Under the pieces are notes generated by a model. That model saw only the letters and a list, made by a program, of their open reading frames with translations, did no database searches and was not told the origin of the DNA. The translations under genes and the position numbers were made by a program. This document shows positions 18,526-30,040 of a stretch of DNA of 64,000 bases, piece by piece (position 1 is the stretch's first letter; every line of letters starts with the position of its first letter). The DNA lies in NCBI RefSeq assembly GCF_035046485.1, contig NC_085137.1, forward strand, positions 254,532,733-254,596,732, written 5' to 3'. This stretch comes from Aedes albopictus. Lineage: Eukaryota > Arthropoda > Insecta > Diptera > Culicidae.

Positions 18526-20144
18526 GATAGCACTTTGTAGGCAGCATTCAAAGTGGTGATCGCTCGAAAGTTCTCACACATTAACTTGTCACCTTTCTTG
18601 TGGATGGGAAAGCTTATCCCTTCATTCCACTCCTCCGGTAGCTGTTCGGTTTCCCAGATCTTGACTACTAACTGGTGCAGACAGGTGGCCAACTTTTTCG
18701 GGCCCATCTTGATGAGTTCTGCTGCGATACCGTCCTTACCAGCCGCTTTGTTGTTTTTGAGCTGGTGGATGGCATCCTTAACTTCCCTCAGCGTGGGAGT
18801 TGGTTCGTTCCCGTCCTCTGAGTCATTTCCTCCGCTGCCTTGGTCCTCCGTGCCTACATTCTCTTCGCCATTCAGGTGATCGTCGAAGTGCTGCTTCCAC
18901 CTTTCGATCACCTCACGTTTGTCCGTCAGGAGGCTCCCGTCCTTATCCCTGCAGATTTCGGCTTGCGGCACGTAACCTTTGCGGGATGCGTTGAGCTTCT
19001 GGTAGAACTTACGTGTTTCTTGTGAACGGCAAAGCAGTTCCATTTCCTCGCACTCCGCTTCTTCCAGGCGGCGTTTTTTTCTCTCGGAAGAGACGGGTCT
19101 GCTGCTTCCGCTTCTGTCTGTATCGCTCCACATTATGTCGGGTTCCATGCTGTAGCATTACCGCCCTTGTCCTTGTCCTCCAGAACCGCTCTGCACTCCT
19201 CGTCGAACCAATCGTTTGGTCGACTCCGTTCTACGTACGCGATAGTGCTCTCGGCTGCGTTGTTGATGGCTGCTTTGACTGTGCTCCAGCAGTCTTCAAG
19301 AGGGGCCACATCGAGCACACCTTCGTCCGGCAACGCTGCCTCGAGATTCTGCGCGTATGCGGTGGCGACATCCGGTTGCTTCAGTCGTTCTAGGTTGTAC
19401 CGTGGCGGGCGCCGGTACCGTACATTGTTGATGACGGAGAGTTTTGGGCGCAGTTCAACCATCACCAGGTAGTGATCAGAGTCGATATTAGCGCCACGAT
19501 AGGTCCTGACGTCGATAATGTCGGAGAAGTGCCGTCCATCAATCAGAACGTGGTCGATTTGCGATTCCGTTTGTTGTGGTGATCTCCAGGTGTAACGATA
19601 CGGGAAGCTATGCTGGAAGAAGGTTTACGAATGGCCATGTTCTTCGAGGCGGCGATGAGGCGTAGGCCATTTTTGTTCGTCAGCTGGTGGGCGCTGAACT
19701 TTCCAATCGTCGGTCTGAACTCCTCCTCCTGGCCTACCTGAGCGTTTAGATCCCCTATGATGGTCTTGAGGTCGTGGTTTAGGCAGCAGTCGTATTCGCG
19801 TTCGAGCTGCGCGTAAAATGCGTCTTTATCATCATAAGTGCTTCCGGAGTGTGGGCTGTGCATTCCGAACCCGCGGTCCTTCAGTTTATCGGCGAGTATG
19901 CGGCGGGTGCTCCCGATGAAGTTGAGAAATCTGCAGTTCTACGTACCGAGCTTCCAATCGCAAGTCCCTTTTCGTCGCTGTGGTCGTCGCCATTGGTATC
20001 GGTTCGCATTCTTCTCTAGTTGATTTTCCGGTGCTAGTCCAAAACGACCAAACGACCAAAACGACAACAACTTGTGTTATCGAAATTTGCAATATTACAA
20101 CATCAAAATTAGTTTTCAATTTGCTATCAAACTTTGCTCGGGCT

Positions 20145-20400
20145 CTCTTTCGCTTTATGCGTTATTGCAGTGCCCTTATCAGGGCGCTGTTTTAACCCAT
20201 TGTGGTACGCTTTTGCGTTAGTACCTTCTTCCAGGGTGTTTTTTTTTCTATTTTCCTACCTGTCCCTATCCCCATCCTAATCCTTATTTCCTTCCTTTCC
20301 CTCAGGTAGATGATGAAATAGGCGTTTATTATGGCTATGGCACAAATGTCCCAAATGAAGGATAACGTGGCTCTGGAGCCGGCCTTCTGTTATCTGATAT
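20145..20400 (+). mobile_element. 5'-truncated LOA-like LINE (3' UTR only)
   Basis: Matches the 3' UTR of the LOA-like LINE at 37874-38127: CTTTCGCTTTATGCGTTATT, CAGTGCCCTTATCAGGGCGC (a small hairpin), CCCATTGTGGTACGCTT and GGCACAAATGTCCCAAATG. A typical dead-on-arrival LINE end. Confidence 0.85.
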
Positions 20401-20559
20401 ATTTGAATATGCATTTGTAGTGTTTCACTTTTTTTCGCAATATTCTCAAGAAATAATTATTTTATTAATATTATTTTCAAGGAATCCACGTACGGAGAAC
20501 AAGAATTTGAAATTTCTGGGTTAAAAAAGTGAATTAAATATTGTCATTTTCTTTAGCCT

Positions 20560-20690
20560 AATCGAAAAAGCTAATTTTTCTGAGTATAACGTGATTTTAT
20601 TGCGTTCCAATTCCTTTGTTTTGATAGTTAAATAAACAAAACAGTTTTAATTTCCGTGGATAGAATGACAGTTCAAGCAAAGCAAAACAA
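20560..20690 (+). repeat. Dispersed repeat family D, copy 2
   Basis: Shares CTGAGTATAACGTGATTTTA, the following TTCCAATTCCTTTGTTTTGA-type block and GTGGATAGAATGACAG with 10985-11150. Confidence 0.6.
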
Positions 20691-21200
20691 AACAAAGATA
20701 ACCGTACACATCGTAGTTGCTACTCCGTGATTGACCGAAGTTGTACAGAGAACCAATGGATGGTGCTTGGGACTAGCTACACACTCTCAATGTGCACAAT
20801 TCGAGAGTTTAATATACCGCATTTAGTTCACTACTGGACTGCGAACTGCAACTTTATAAGTGCGAAAACGTAAATAAAAGTGCGCGATTGCATCAAATCA
20901 GGTTGATGTCTTCGGTGCACTATTTCTTCAATCTATGGAGAACAAGTGCTCTGAAGACACCGAGTTGATTTGATGCAATCGCGCACTTTTATTAGCGTTT
21001 TCGCACTCGTGAAAACTAGTGCGATAGTCCAGTGGTGAACTAAATGCGCTATATTTTAAAGTCAATAACGGCGCCGGCCACGTCCTTACGGTCATCGGGA
21101 ATGTTAGTTCGACAACCGTTGTTACTAGAAACCGTGGAATCCACAACATCCCCACAGTTGTCCCGGGAAGGAGTATTTGTTAGTAGAGTAGGGTAAGATG
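20690..21200 (-). repeat. Repeat family E, copy 1 (interrupted by MITE)
   Basis: The minus strand is homologous to 62870-63115 (+). Shared words include TTGCTACTCCGTGATTGACC, CTCAATGTRCACA and the segment encoding DDRKDVAG. The MITE at 20817-21049 splits this copy and is absent from the other. Function unknown. Confidence 0.65.
20817..21049. mobile_element. Short MITE, TATA-flanked
   Basis: A 233-bp element with ends CCGCATTTAGTTCACTACTG and the inverted GCGCATTTAGTTCACCACTG, flanked by TATA on both sides (20813-20816, 21050-21053). A second inverted block (AAAAGTGCGCGATTGCATCA) makes most of it a hairpin. The empty site is visible in repeat family E copy 2. Confidence 0.8.
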
Positions 21201-21739
21201 TGGATCTTGGAGCCACCTTTGGTAGGTGATATGATCCACTAGTTATATGAAAATACACGACACGGTCTTCATCCCGATTATGATTTATTTGGTCGCGATA
21301 ATAAGGGTAATGCATACGTCAACGATCGTTCAATATTAAACGCATAACCTCTTCGATCGTTTACTTAACCGTGAAAACCGACTTTCCCACGAAAGTTATC
21401 GCGCGCTTCTAATTCCGCATTTAACATTCGCGTCCCCATCTCCCTACCAAGAAAACCGACCGACTCACAAAAATAGTCGCGCGTTTCTCACAGTATTGAA
21501 CTTAGAGTATACGGAGAATAAACTTTCAGGCTTAGAGAGCTATTTTAGAATTATGTATTTTACTAAGAGTAGTCCTATGTGTTACCTGTGATCTTCGGCC
21601 GTTGAGGTAATTAAGCTAATTATTTTTAATTTGCTCCATGATTGTTGTGAACTGCAATTACTTTCTTTTAACATTTTTTTCGCCTCAATATTAGGCCAGC
21701 ACCAGAGCTACAAGATTAATTTAAAAATATTACCTCCAG
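21200..21739. other. Spacer; no gene seen
   Basis: A minus-strand open frame of 88 codons (21315-21049) runs out of repeat family E. The rest is unremarkable and I recognise nothing. Confidence 0.4.
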
Positions 21740-21741
21740 CG

Positions 21742-23908
21742 CAGAGCCGTAGCGTGGTCCTATGGCGCCCTTGGCAAGCATCCAGATTGGCGCCCCACGA
21801 CAATTGAACATTGTGAATTTGCAAAAAATGTGGTTATTCATTTTTTTTTTCTCAAAGTTTCATTTTGGATTTTGGTGTTTCGAAGAAACTAATTCCACTC
21901 GTTTTTTTATTTATTTTCTGTATTTTTTCGCCTGATAGAGTTTCATAGGTTTTTAGGGATCCTCTAAAGGTCCCTTTTACAAATTTTCGATAATTTATTC
22001 AATTGGTTTTACCAGAATTTTCTATTAATTTTACGAAAGAGATCTATGACTTTTTGTTGAAATCTCTGAAAAAAAAATCTGCTGAACCACTGCATAAAAT
22101 TATTCTAGCATCTCTGTAGTAATTCCTGCAAGAAGTTCCGGAGGTATACCTGATGAAAACCAGGGAAATATTTCAGCATGAATTTCCAATGTAATTCATG
22201 GAAAAAATCTTCCAAGAATTCTTGGAGCAGTTCATGAAGAAATGCCTGAAGGATTGCCTTTAAAAAAATGTGGAAAACCATTGGAAGAATTTCTGAAAGG
22301 AGAATTTTTGAAGGAATCGTAAGGAATCTCTGGAGGTTTTTTTTTAACAAATCCTTAGAAGGATTTATTAAGAAATACCAGAAGGAATCCAATGGCAGAT
22401 TTAATAATGGAATACCTGAAAAAATATCTGAAATTGCTCCAAATTCATGATTTTTTGGAAGAGATTAAAAGTTCTCTAGAGGAATTCTAGCAGAAAATTA
22501 TGGAGTAGTCTCTAATGAACATGAACCAATTTTGGAAGGGATCAATGGAAGATTTTCTAAGCGACATGATAGATTTCTTCTTTCCAAAGATATCTGTAGA
22601 AGACTTTCTGAATGAAACTGGTCGAATTTCTAAAATAATCTATATATAATTTTTTTTTAAGTCTTGAAGAATGTCTGAAGGATTTCTCAGAGACATTTCA
22701 CGCTGGACGTTGGAGAGATTTCTAAAGGAATCCCTGCATGAGTTTCTATAGGAATCAATGGCAGATCCTTAACCGTATTCCATAACCTTCAAAGATATTC
22801 TTGCAGGAACATCTATAAGAATCTCTGAAGGAAACATCGGAAAATTTCTTTCATTGAAGGTTTTCCAGGAGAAACCCAGGAAAAAAGCTAGTGAAATAAG
22901 TTTTGAGAATAAGAAGTATTAACCCCTAGAAGAATTTTGAAAGGAATCTGTGGAGGAATTTCTGAAGGTATCCTCAAAGAAAATTATCTCTAAAAACTTG
23001 TTTTAAAAAATATCTGCAGAAGTTTCTTATATTTTGTTTAAGATAATCTTATACAATCTTAATGGAAAAAGATCCGCAGGAATCTTTTGAATAATTTCCG
23101 AATATATTCCAAGATTACTTCCTGATAGCCTCCCTGGAGGAATTTCTAAGGAAATCCTTCGAGAAATTTCGTGAAAAATCACCAGAAGAATTTTGAATAT
23201 TTCAAAGAATTCCTGAAAAAGTTTCCGTAAGAATTTCGGGAGAAATTATTTAAGAATTTTTCAAAGAAATATCTAGAAGAATATCTAAAAAAATTGAAAG
23301 AATTTATGAAAGAAACCTAACAAGAAATTTCGAAGAAAGACCTGGTGAAATTTTTTGAGGGTTCCAAAAATAGTTAATTTGTTTTGAAGAAATAAAAGTA
23401 AAAACTCACTAATAGTTTTTTGGGCGAATACGGTTTGATGGGTTGCGCTAGTTTTACAAGAGTTTAGTTCCTAATAAACATAAAGTTTTTTCCAACAATT
23501 GTATGAACAGAAATTATTCAAAATATTTTTGCAACACTGTAAAATACCCTCAGAAGAAACCTCAAGAGAATATTTAGAAATTATCAGAAAGAATCTTTCA
23601 CTAGAATTTCGAAATCATATTAATTTTGCTTTGTTCGATGAAAAAAAAACCAAAATAGCTTCTCAAAATAAAATAGTAGATAAATTTCCAGGTAACATCG
23701 AGGTTAATGTTCAAAATAATCTAGAAAAATCTGATTTTTTGAGAAATCGGAAAAACGTAAAAACACATGATCAACCTTAAATACTTTTAACAATGAAATT
23801 TTGGAAGCATTCATCCTGTTTGCCTTTGGCCTTATGCCTTTTCGGCGCCCCTCTGAGCCTGGCGCCCTTGGCGGGGGCCAACCTGGCCAACCGCACGCTA
23901 CGGCTCTG
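21742..23908. mobile_element. TIR element filled with degenerate tandem repeats
   Basis: The ends are inverted copies of CAGAGCCGTAGCGTG, followed by a related GGCGCCCTTGGC block at both ends. The flanks carry CCTCCAG (21733-21739 and 23909-23915), a 7-8 bp TSD. The CAGAG start and TSD length suggest a hAT source. The interior from about 22060 to 23350 is a degenerate repeat of words like GAATTTCTGGAAGGAATC on one strand, with no transposase. Another piece of the same interior lies at 80-180. Confidence 0.65.
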
Positions 23909-23929
23909 CCTCCAGGAGTCCTCATGGAA

Positions 23930-24512
23930 ACGCATTAGCGAAATTACCCCAACTCCTTCTAGGATGTAAAGAAAAAAAATCGGAATGATTTCACCCAGTT
24001 TCATGTCGTCGGTTGACCGCAACCACTCCTTGACTTCTTCAATTTTCTGCAATACTGTTGGCTACCAAGTGCGTATCCATTTTTATCACTTCACGAGGAA
24101 GGACAATGTGCACCTGCCCAAACACGCGTCACTTTTCGTTTTTCCGCCGAACAATGCCACCCGATTGAGATCCCCATTGCAACTGCCCCAAACACGCGTC
24201 ATTTTTCACTTTTTCCTTCGAACAATGCAACGCGATCGAGATCCCCATCGCAACTCGCCGTGGATAGAATGACAGTTCAATCGATAAAGTGACAGTTTGC
24301 CCCGAACAAAAAAAAAATCCCCATACAAACTTAAAATGCATTTTAAGACTAGTTCCCGATGAAATTTTGGATTTCGACTAATTTTTGGACGGAGATTCCG
24401 ATTATGCAATAATCTGGATACCCCTAAAGAGCCCAATTCTTAGCACAGGGAATTTGTAATCAAATCACTACCACGCAGGCATATGGATTGGTCAATACAT
24501 AACTGTATAAAG
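23930..24512. repeat. Tandem 70-bp duplication plus dispersed repeat D copy 3
   Basis: 24117-24185 and 24186-24256 are two diverged units sharing AAACACGCGTCA, GAACAATGC and GAGATCCCCAT. They are followed by a dispersed repeat D copy (24245-24445: GTGGATAGAATGACAG, TAGTTCCCG, GGATACCCCTAAA). No gene. Confidence 0.6.
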
Positions 24513-25594
24513 TGTAAGGATAGGCTTTCAGCCCTTACCCGCTGTTACCCGGCAGGGCGGCCTAAAGCAGGGTACCTCCACTAAATTTCGGACTTCGGAT
24601 AGAATTAAATAGGAAAATGGGTAATAAATAAACTTTGCAATAAAAACTTTAATGCTACTTCTAACCTTTTGCCCCGTTCTCCCCAAGGCACTGGTCGATG
24701 TCACACGTTGGGGCCCTTCGACGAACAGCAGCGGTGGTGATGGTGGTCGCACTCGTTGCTCCACACGGCCTGTGCGAAGCTTCTTCCTTCTTCTTCTTTC
24801 TTGTTCTCTTCACTTTTTCTTCTTTGGGCAAAATGGGCTGCAAAGCAGCCGTCTTTGGCGATTAGCTAGGGGGAAGAGCAGGCTCCTTTGTCGGATCCCC
24901 CCTAGCGACGGTGGTGTATAAACACCAAACTGTCTACTCGCCGTAAACAGTTCCGGCAGAAACCGCAGTTTCCAACCCAAGAATAGCACGCCCCTTTGTG
25001 CTATCTTGCTTCGTCTTCCTTGACAATTAGCTACACGGGCGAGACAAAGCTCTATTGGCTGAGCCCGTGTAGCGAAGACGGTGGGATTTTGGACACTTTG
25101 CGAACCGCAAATGGCGGTGGTCCTCACCCTAGCACAGCACTTTACACTGCACTTTTCACTGTGCCCGAACCACGGGCCGGCACTTATCGGGTAGAAATGT
25201 TCACTTTTTCACACCCGACGAGACTGGGAACAACCATCCAGCCTATACGGACAACACGAAAACGGCACTAATTAATTGTTCCGGCACGTCTTTCGCGGAG
25301 TTAAAAATGTGGCGTCCGTCGCGATTCGTGGTTCGACACTTTCTCCCGAATCAAAACAAAACAGCCACACACCGCACTCGATTGTTTCTGCTGCTGCTGC
25401 TTCTGCCGATGTGTGCAATGAGGGGGAGATTGGGGTCAAATGACTCACCGATACAATAAGTGCGAGTTTATGTCCCTACATTCTAACTAACTAAATTCAA
25501 CTAAAAATTTATAAAAATAAAACAAACAAATTAAAATGTTGCAAAACACAGTGGTGTTCACAAATTTAGAACAAAATTGTAACCACGGGTTACA
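24513..25594 (-). repeat. 3' LTR of gag-only element
   Basis: 1082 bp, TGTAA...TTACA, flanked outside by AAAG. The small open frames inside are identical to those in the other LTR, which shows very high LTR identity. Contains (minus strand) a GA-rich tract and a CAGCAGCAG trinucleotide run near 25385-25400. Confidence 0.92.
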
Positions 25595-27356
25595 ATCTCG
25601 CCCACACCGAGGAGAAAAAAATGGAAACCATTTTTTTTTTACTAACCCTAACACCTAACACCGATAACAATAATAATGAAACGAATTAAAAGAAAATAAA
25701 TTAACATGAAAATAAATAAAATAAATAAAAAAGTGTAAATAAAAATCTGCCTAACCTAACCACACAAAGACATTTTCCACAGATTAAAAGTGTTTACATA
25801 GACACAATCAGGGAAACGACCGAACAAAAAGAAAAAGCTAAATCGGTACATCGTCTCGTGGTTGTTCTACAGACAAGGACTGGGACCCGTCGCTATTAAC
25901 GGCACCAGACCACCCTCGATACATCCGGTTCTCAATGGGAGAGCTAAGAATCTTCAACTCCCCCAGACCAATTCGGAATAACACTCGAAACAACCTGACT
26001 TCCTAAAACCCTGCGAGCCTCCGGTTGGAAGTAGCGTAGCAGAGGAACGGTTGTCGTGGTATTAATTTTTTTTTTCAAGTTATTTTTTTTTTCGACGTCC
26101 ACTCATCCCGTCCTGACGGTATTTTTACTTCCTAGACAGATGGGGTTCCAATTCAATCCACATTCATCCAAAGTGTATCACTCATTCATCCCAATCACTG
26201 GCCTACGCGTACACACAATCACACAAGACATTTGAATGAACACCCCGCCATTTCACACACTTTCATTCATTCTCATTCACTCTCATTATTTTCACTCATA
26301 CAATATAACTCATACAGCACACAAAATACCAAAACAAACGGGCAATGGACGCAAGGTATTGTCTTTTACGCTACAAGTAATTCCTTTCCCAAGGATACTT
26401 GAGCAAGACACCGAACGTGAATGCAGATCAATTACGAACTGATTCCGTTTGGAATCAGTCGAATTTCCCTGATTCTGGCAGATAAAATAACGAAGATACA
26501 ACAAATTAAAAAAGATTAAAAATGGTGTTGTCATCTATGCGCTGGAAATCAACATGAAGATAACTTTCAGTGTACAGGTGCGCATACATAGATGACCTCC
26601 CGAATGGATCGGCGGTCATGTTTGAGTCTTTCCTTTAGGGAAGGAAGATTTAATTGGGATGTAATGGTGGTGTATTGAGGTGATGACCCCAGAGGGGCAC
26701 AACCTCGAAGAGTTGTCAGGTGCCGAGAGATTTAGGTGTCGACTCCTGAGGAAAGAAGATGATTGCCAGCGTGAAGTGATGCGTGATGCTCCCGGATCCA
26801 TCGATCTTCGGAAGCTCCCAAGTGAGCAACCTGGTGAAGTCGATATGGTGGATCCGAGGAGCTCCTGGAAAATTTTATTTTCACGCTGGCTTGGGAAAAT
26901 TTGCTGTCTCCCTCCAACGGCTCAATCAGGCTGCGTGGGCGACACCATTCTTCTTCAGGTGAGTATTGTGATTAAAGATAGTGTACTAACCAGTGTGTCC
27001 TAGTGGTGACAACCGTAGTTGTCAAGCCAGTGTTTGACAGTCTTGGGCTGCCGCTAAGATTCAGGAATCGGACACTCACTCTGGTGTTCCACGAGATTCT
27101 CTCACAATTCTCACGCTGAATATGATGTTTACTTGCAGGTCATCGTTGAGCAATATGCAAGCAACAGATGCCTGGATCAAAATAATTTGAAAGTTTATAA
27201 ATTTGAAGTTAAAATTAATATTCACTCTCACTGTACCAATTTGGGAAAATTTGTTATGAGAAATTTAATGGAAACAACACTTGAAGAATTGGCACAGATA
27301 GGAGCTACGGGGATTTTACGTTGAAGACTTACAGAGGGATTAGATTGCCATCATGT
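25595..27356 (-). other. Non-coding 3' internal region of LTR element
   Basis: Lies where pol would be expected. The longest frames are about 107 codons and carry no reverse transcriptase, integrase or protease motif. Includes a CATTCATTC/CTCATT-rich stretch (26160-26310) and an inverted pair around TCATCTATGCGC (26530-26600). Confidence 0.75.
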
Positions 27357-29507
27357 TTAATTGGATCTAATCCCATTATGCAAACAATAAGGGCAGCGAG
27401 AAGCTTCAAATCCCTTAAATCCACACAGTACGCAGAAAACACGTTTGGGCTTTGAACACTTTTCATGTTCATGCCCCTGAATTCCGCAGTTGTAGCACAC
27501 TCCCAAGTGTGGCGGACGGTGTTTGTCCACCAGGGAGCTCAAACATATTATGCCTTCTTGTCGCGACTGTGGAGATTTAGGGATTGGGCTAGTCTTCTCT
27601 CGGAGATTTCTTTCGGATCGACCTCCCGTTTCTTTGAAACGAAGAGGTGGAGGTCTATTTCGTTTTGGTGACGATGGAGGGCTATTCTTGTTGTAGAATA
27701 CCCTTGGTTTGTACCCATTTCCATTGTCACGAGGTTGATGTTGCTGCTGGCTTTGTCTATAACCATCACATGCAGGCTTACATGAAATTGTAGATGCTTC
27801 CTTGGGAACTCCAAATACTTTCTGGTAAATGGAGGTTTTGGAAGCATCTATGGTCTTTCCGATGATCATCAACTCGGACAATGTGTTCACCGGCTTGAAG
27901 ACAAGTACCTGTTTGTAATCAGGCCTCAGGTTTCGCTTGAGGATGTCTAGCTTCTCGTGGGAACTTAGCGGCGCAGGCATAGCACGGAAGATCTTCTCCA
28001 TCTCAAGATAAAAATCTTGGAAGGATTCGTTCCTCTGCTGTCGCCGCTGAGACGCTTTCATCCTCAGTGCAGCATCAAGTTCCGGGTGCACGAAGTTCGC
28101 CTTCAACTCGCACACCAGGTGGTTCCAGTTGTAGAACCGCTTCTGGGAACGCATCGCTTGAAACCAAGCCAACGCGTTACCGGTGAACAAATGCATTGCC
28201 GAGCTAAACAGTTCTGCCTCGGACATTTGTTCTGACTCAGCGTAATGGTGGACACATTCCAAAAATTCGTTGAGTCCCATTCCTTCGTCATTCCCAGCAT
28301 ACTTCCTGATTTTCCAATCGGCCACCCGTTGGGGCCAACGCTGGTAACCGGTGATCTCCACCGATGTTGCTCTTTCCGGCTGACGCGGAAGCGTTAAATT
28401 CGGAAGAGTAGTCTGATAAAAGTTCTGGAAATTGTGTGAAGGTCCGAGATTCTCGAAACTTTTGGAATTGTCCGCATTACGGGAGTCAAAACGTCTTTGA
28501 AATGGTTGATTGGGTAGTCCAAAGTCCGTGCTAGAAGTTTGCTTCTGCAGGTTCTCCGGAGTACCCAAACCTTCTAACGCTTGCTGATCAAAATCGGGCA
28601 AATCCGGTAGATCGGGACTTTGTTGCAATCGAAGATCTTGCGTATCTACCGGGAAACTCTGGGAGTTTGCGTTAGGCATAATTTTTTTAACGATGTCCTG
28701 TAACTCAGAGATCTTCTCGCGAAGTGTTTGCACTTCGCGGTTAGTTTTCTGTAGTCCGGATGCAATCGTACCAATGGACGCAAGGCCGCTACCTAGTTTT
28801 CTGACTACATCTTCGAGTGAATCCACTCTAGATGTAGTCCTAGTTTCAGTTTGCTTAATCTGCTCTTGCGTCCTTTTAATCTCCGCCCTTATGTCAAGTA
28901 AGACATCGCGAATTTCTCCGCCCACCGCCTGTTTGGAGGATGCTTCAACGACCGGAAGTTGGTTTCCTTTCGGTGAAACATCCTTTCCCGCGGCAATTTG
29001 AGCCAGCAAATCCTCACCATCATCTTCTTTGTCTTCCTCGGTTGGCGTGAGAGGAGGCACCAAACTATTCGCGAAGTGGTAGTTATGGAGGGCCACCACA
29101 TCGCTCAACAAATCTGCAAAGGTCTTATTGGCCTCCCCCACGACATAGTTTTTGACGATTTGGAGCCGAGCACCCAGATGGAGCAACCTGCTCCGGTAAA
29201 CCTCCTTGTTCGGACACCTGTACCCCAAATCCTCCTTCATGGACTCAAATTTGCCACGACAAAGTTCCAATTCCGCGTCAATATCCCCTTTAAAGGAGCG
29301 GACAGCGGTCTCGGAGCATTCCTGCTCACTGACCAATAACGCTCGTAGTCGACGACGCTTTTTGGAACTGAATTGATCCGATCCAGGAGGGATAACAACA
29401 CCGCGGGAGTTCAATTCAAAGTCAATTTCGTCAGGTTCTAAGTGATCGGCACGCAAATGGAAGTAGGCGACGTTGAACTCCCCCAACGTCAACATGTCGA
29501 TCGGCAT
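27357..29507 (-). CDS. Retrotransposon Gag, 716 aa
   Basis: Structural capsid/nucleocapsid protein of the LTR element; it would package element RNA in the cytoplasm. ATG 29507 (MPIDMLTLGEF) is taken as the start because it is the first ATG of the frame. Seen: an N-terminal helical region, a coiled-coil-like stretch around residues 200-270 (DIRAEIKRTQEQIKQTE), a Pro/Gln-rich linker, a retrotransposon-gag capsid domain around 395-565 (WPQRVADWKIRKYAG, NALAWFQAMRSQ, ANFVHPELDAALRMKASQRR, DILKRNLRPDYK), a basic region and a C-terminal zinc knuckle C-x2-C-x4-H-x4-C (CYNCGIQGHEHEKC) followed by a second Cys cluster (CVLCGFKGFEASRCPYC). The frame is intact over 2.15 kb with no pol after it. Confidence 0.9.
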   Translation of the reverse strand: MPIDMLTLGEFNVAYFHLRADHLEPDEIDFELNSRGVVIPPGSDQFSSKKRRRLRALLVSEQECSETAVRSFKGDIDAELELCRGKFESMKEDLGYRCPNKEVYRSRLLHLGARLQIVKNYVVGEANKTFADLLSDVVALHNYHFANSLVPPLTPTEEDKEDDGEDLLAQIAAGKDVSPKGNQLPVVEASSKQAVGGEIRDVLLDIRAEIKRTQEQIKQTETRTTSRVDSLEDVVRKLGSGLASIGTIASGLQKTNREVQTLREKISELQDIVKKIMPNANSQSFPVDTQDLRLQQSPDLPDLPDFDQQALEGLGTPENLQKQTSSTDFGLPNQPFQRRFDSRNADNSKSFENLGPSHNFQNFYQTTLPNLTLPRQPERATSVEITGYQRWPQRVADWKIRKYAGNDEGMGLNEFLECVHHYAESEQMSEAELFSSAMHLFTGNALAWFQAMRSQKRFYNWNHLVCELKANFVHPELDAALRMKASQRRQQRNESFQDFYLEMEKIFRAMPAPLSSHEKLDILKRNLRPDYKQVLVFKPVNTLSELMIIGKTIDASKTSIYQKVFGVPKEASTISCKPACDGYRQSQQQHQPRDNGNGYKPRVFYNKNSPPSSPKRNRPPPLRFKETGGRSERNLREKTSPIPKSPQSRQEGIICLSSLVDKHRPPHLGVCYNCGIQGHEHEKCSKPKRVFCVLCGFKGFEASRCPYCLHNGIRSN

Positions 29508-30020
29508 TTTGATAAATGAGAAACACAAATTTTCAAAATGTGGACGAAATTAAAACTTACCAACTGTTTCGTTAGTAGAAATACGGTGGGGAACCAATTT
29601 TTGGCTTACTGACGGTTCCAAAATGGTTCTCGGTCACCAGGTTGCGTCAAATGCTACCCCAAATCGGCCCAGAAGAATCAAAAATCCCGCCCTGAGAACA
29701 AAGAGACCCAAAATGCACCAATTCGTTCTGCAGACGAGACGAATAACCGATTTAGGACAATACACAACAATGTAAAATAAATTAAACGACCACGCGACTG
29801 TGAAAAATATCCCCACCACTGTGTTTATTCCACCCAAAATCCAAATTTTGGTGGAAGTACCCCTCGCTCAGTGAGAAAAATCGAAGATTTTTCGTCAAAT
29901 TTACGTTGGGCGCCAATTGTAAGGCGAGGCTTTCAGCCCTTACCCGCTGTTACCCGGCAGGGCGGCCGTGCGGGAGCGAAACCAACGACGACCATCACCA
30001 CCGCTGCTGTTCATCGTCGG

Positions 30021-30038
30021 GCCCCACGTTGGGCGCCA
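30021..30038 (-). other. Primer binding site, tRNA-Lys type
   Basis: Two bases inside the 5' LTR the minus strand reads TGGCGCCCAACGTGGGGC. This is the known PBS complementary to the 3' end of tRNA-Lys (Lys1,2). A second, shorter match (TGGCGCCCAACGT) sits at about 29906-29918. Confidence 0.85.
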
Positions 30039-30040
30039 AT

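Larger units (their letters stand above)
16829..20040 (-). mobile_element. RTE-like LINE, broken copy
   Basis: The minus strand matches the intact LINE at 54961-58695 over nearly its whole length: endonuclease pieces (19863-19543, 19465-19133), linker (19148-18510), reverse transcriptase with FIDFKAAYDSIDRTELW and FADDMDII (18306-17599) and the C-terminal RRMNHELAALYGEP region (17334-16951). Frameshifts and two insertions (17318-17584 and about 18328-18525) break it. The 5' end stops within the leader near 20040, and the 3' end has the ATTTAGTTAACATC tail. Identity to the intact copy looks high, so it is a fairly recent but dead copy. Confidence 0.88.

Noticed and set aside
24528..25271. Frames of 60-105 codons in the LTRs, identical in both copies
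   Set aside because: The identity comes from the two LTRs being recent copies, not from coding constraint.
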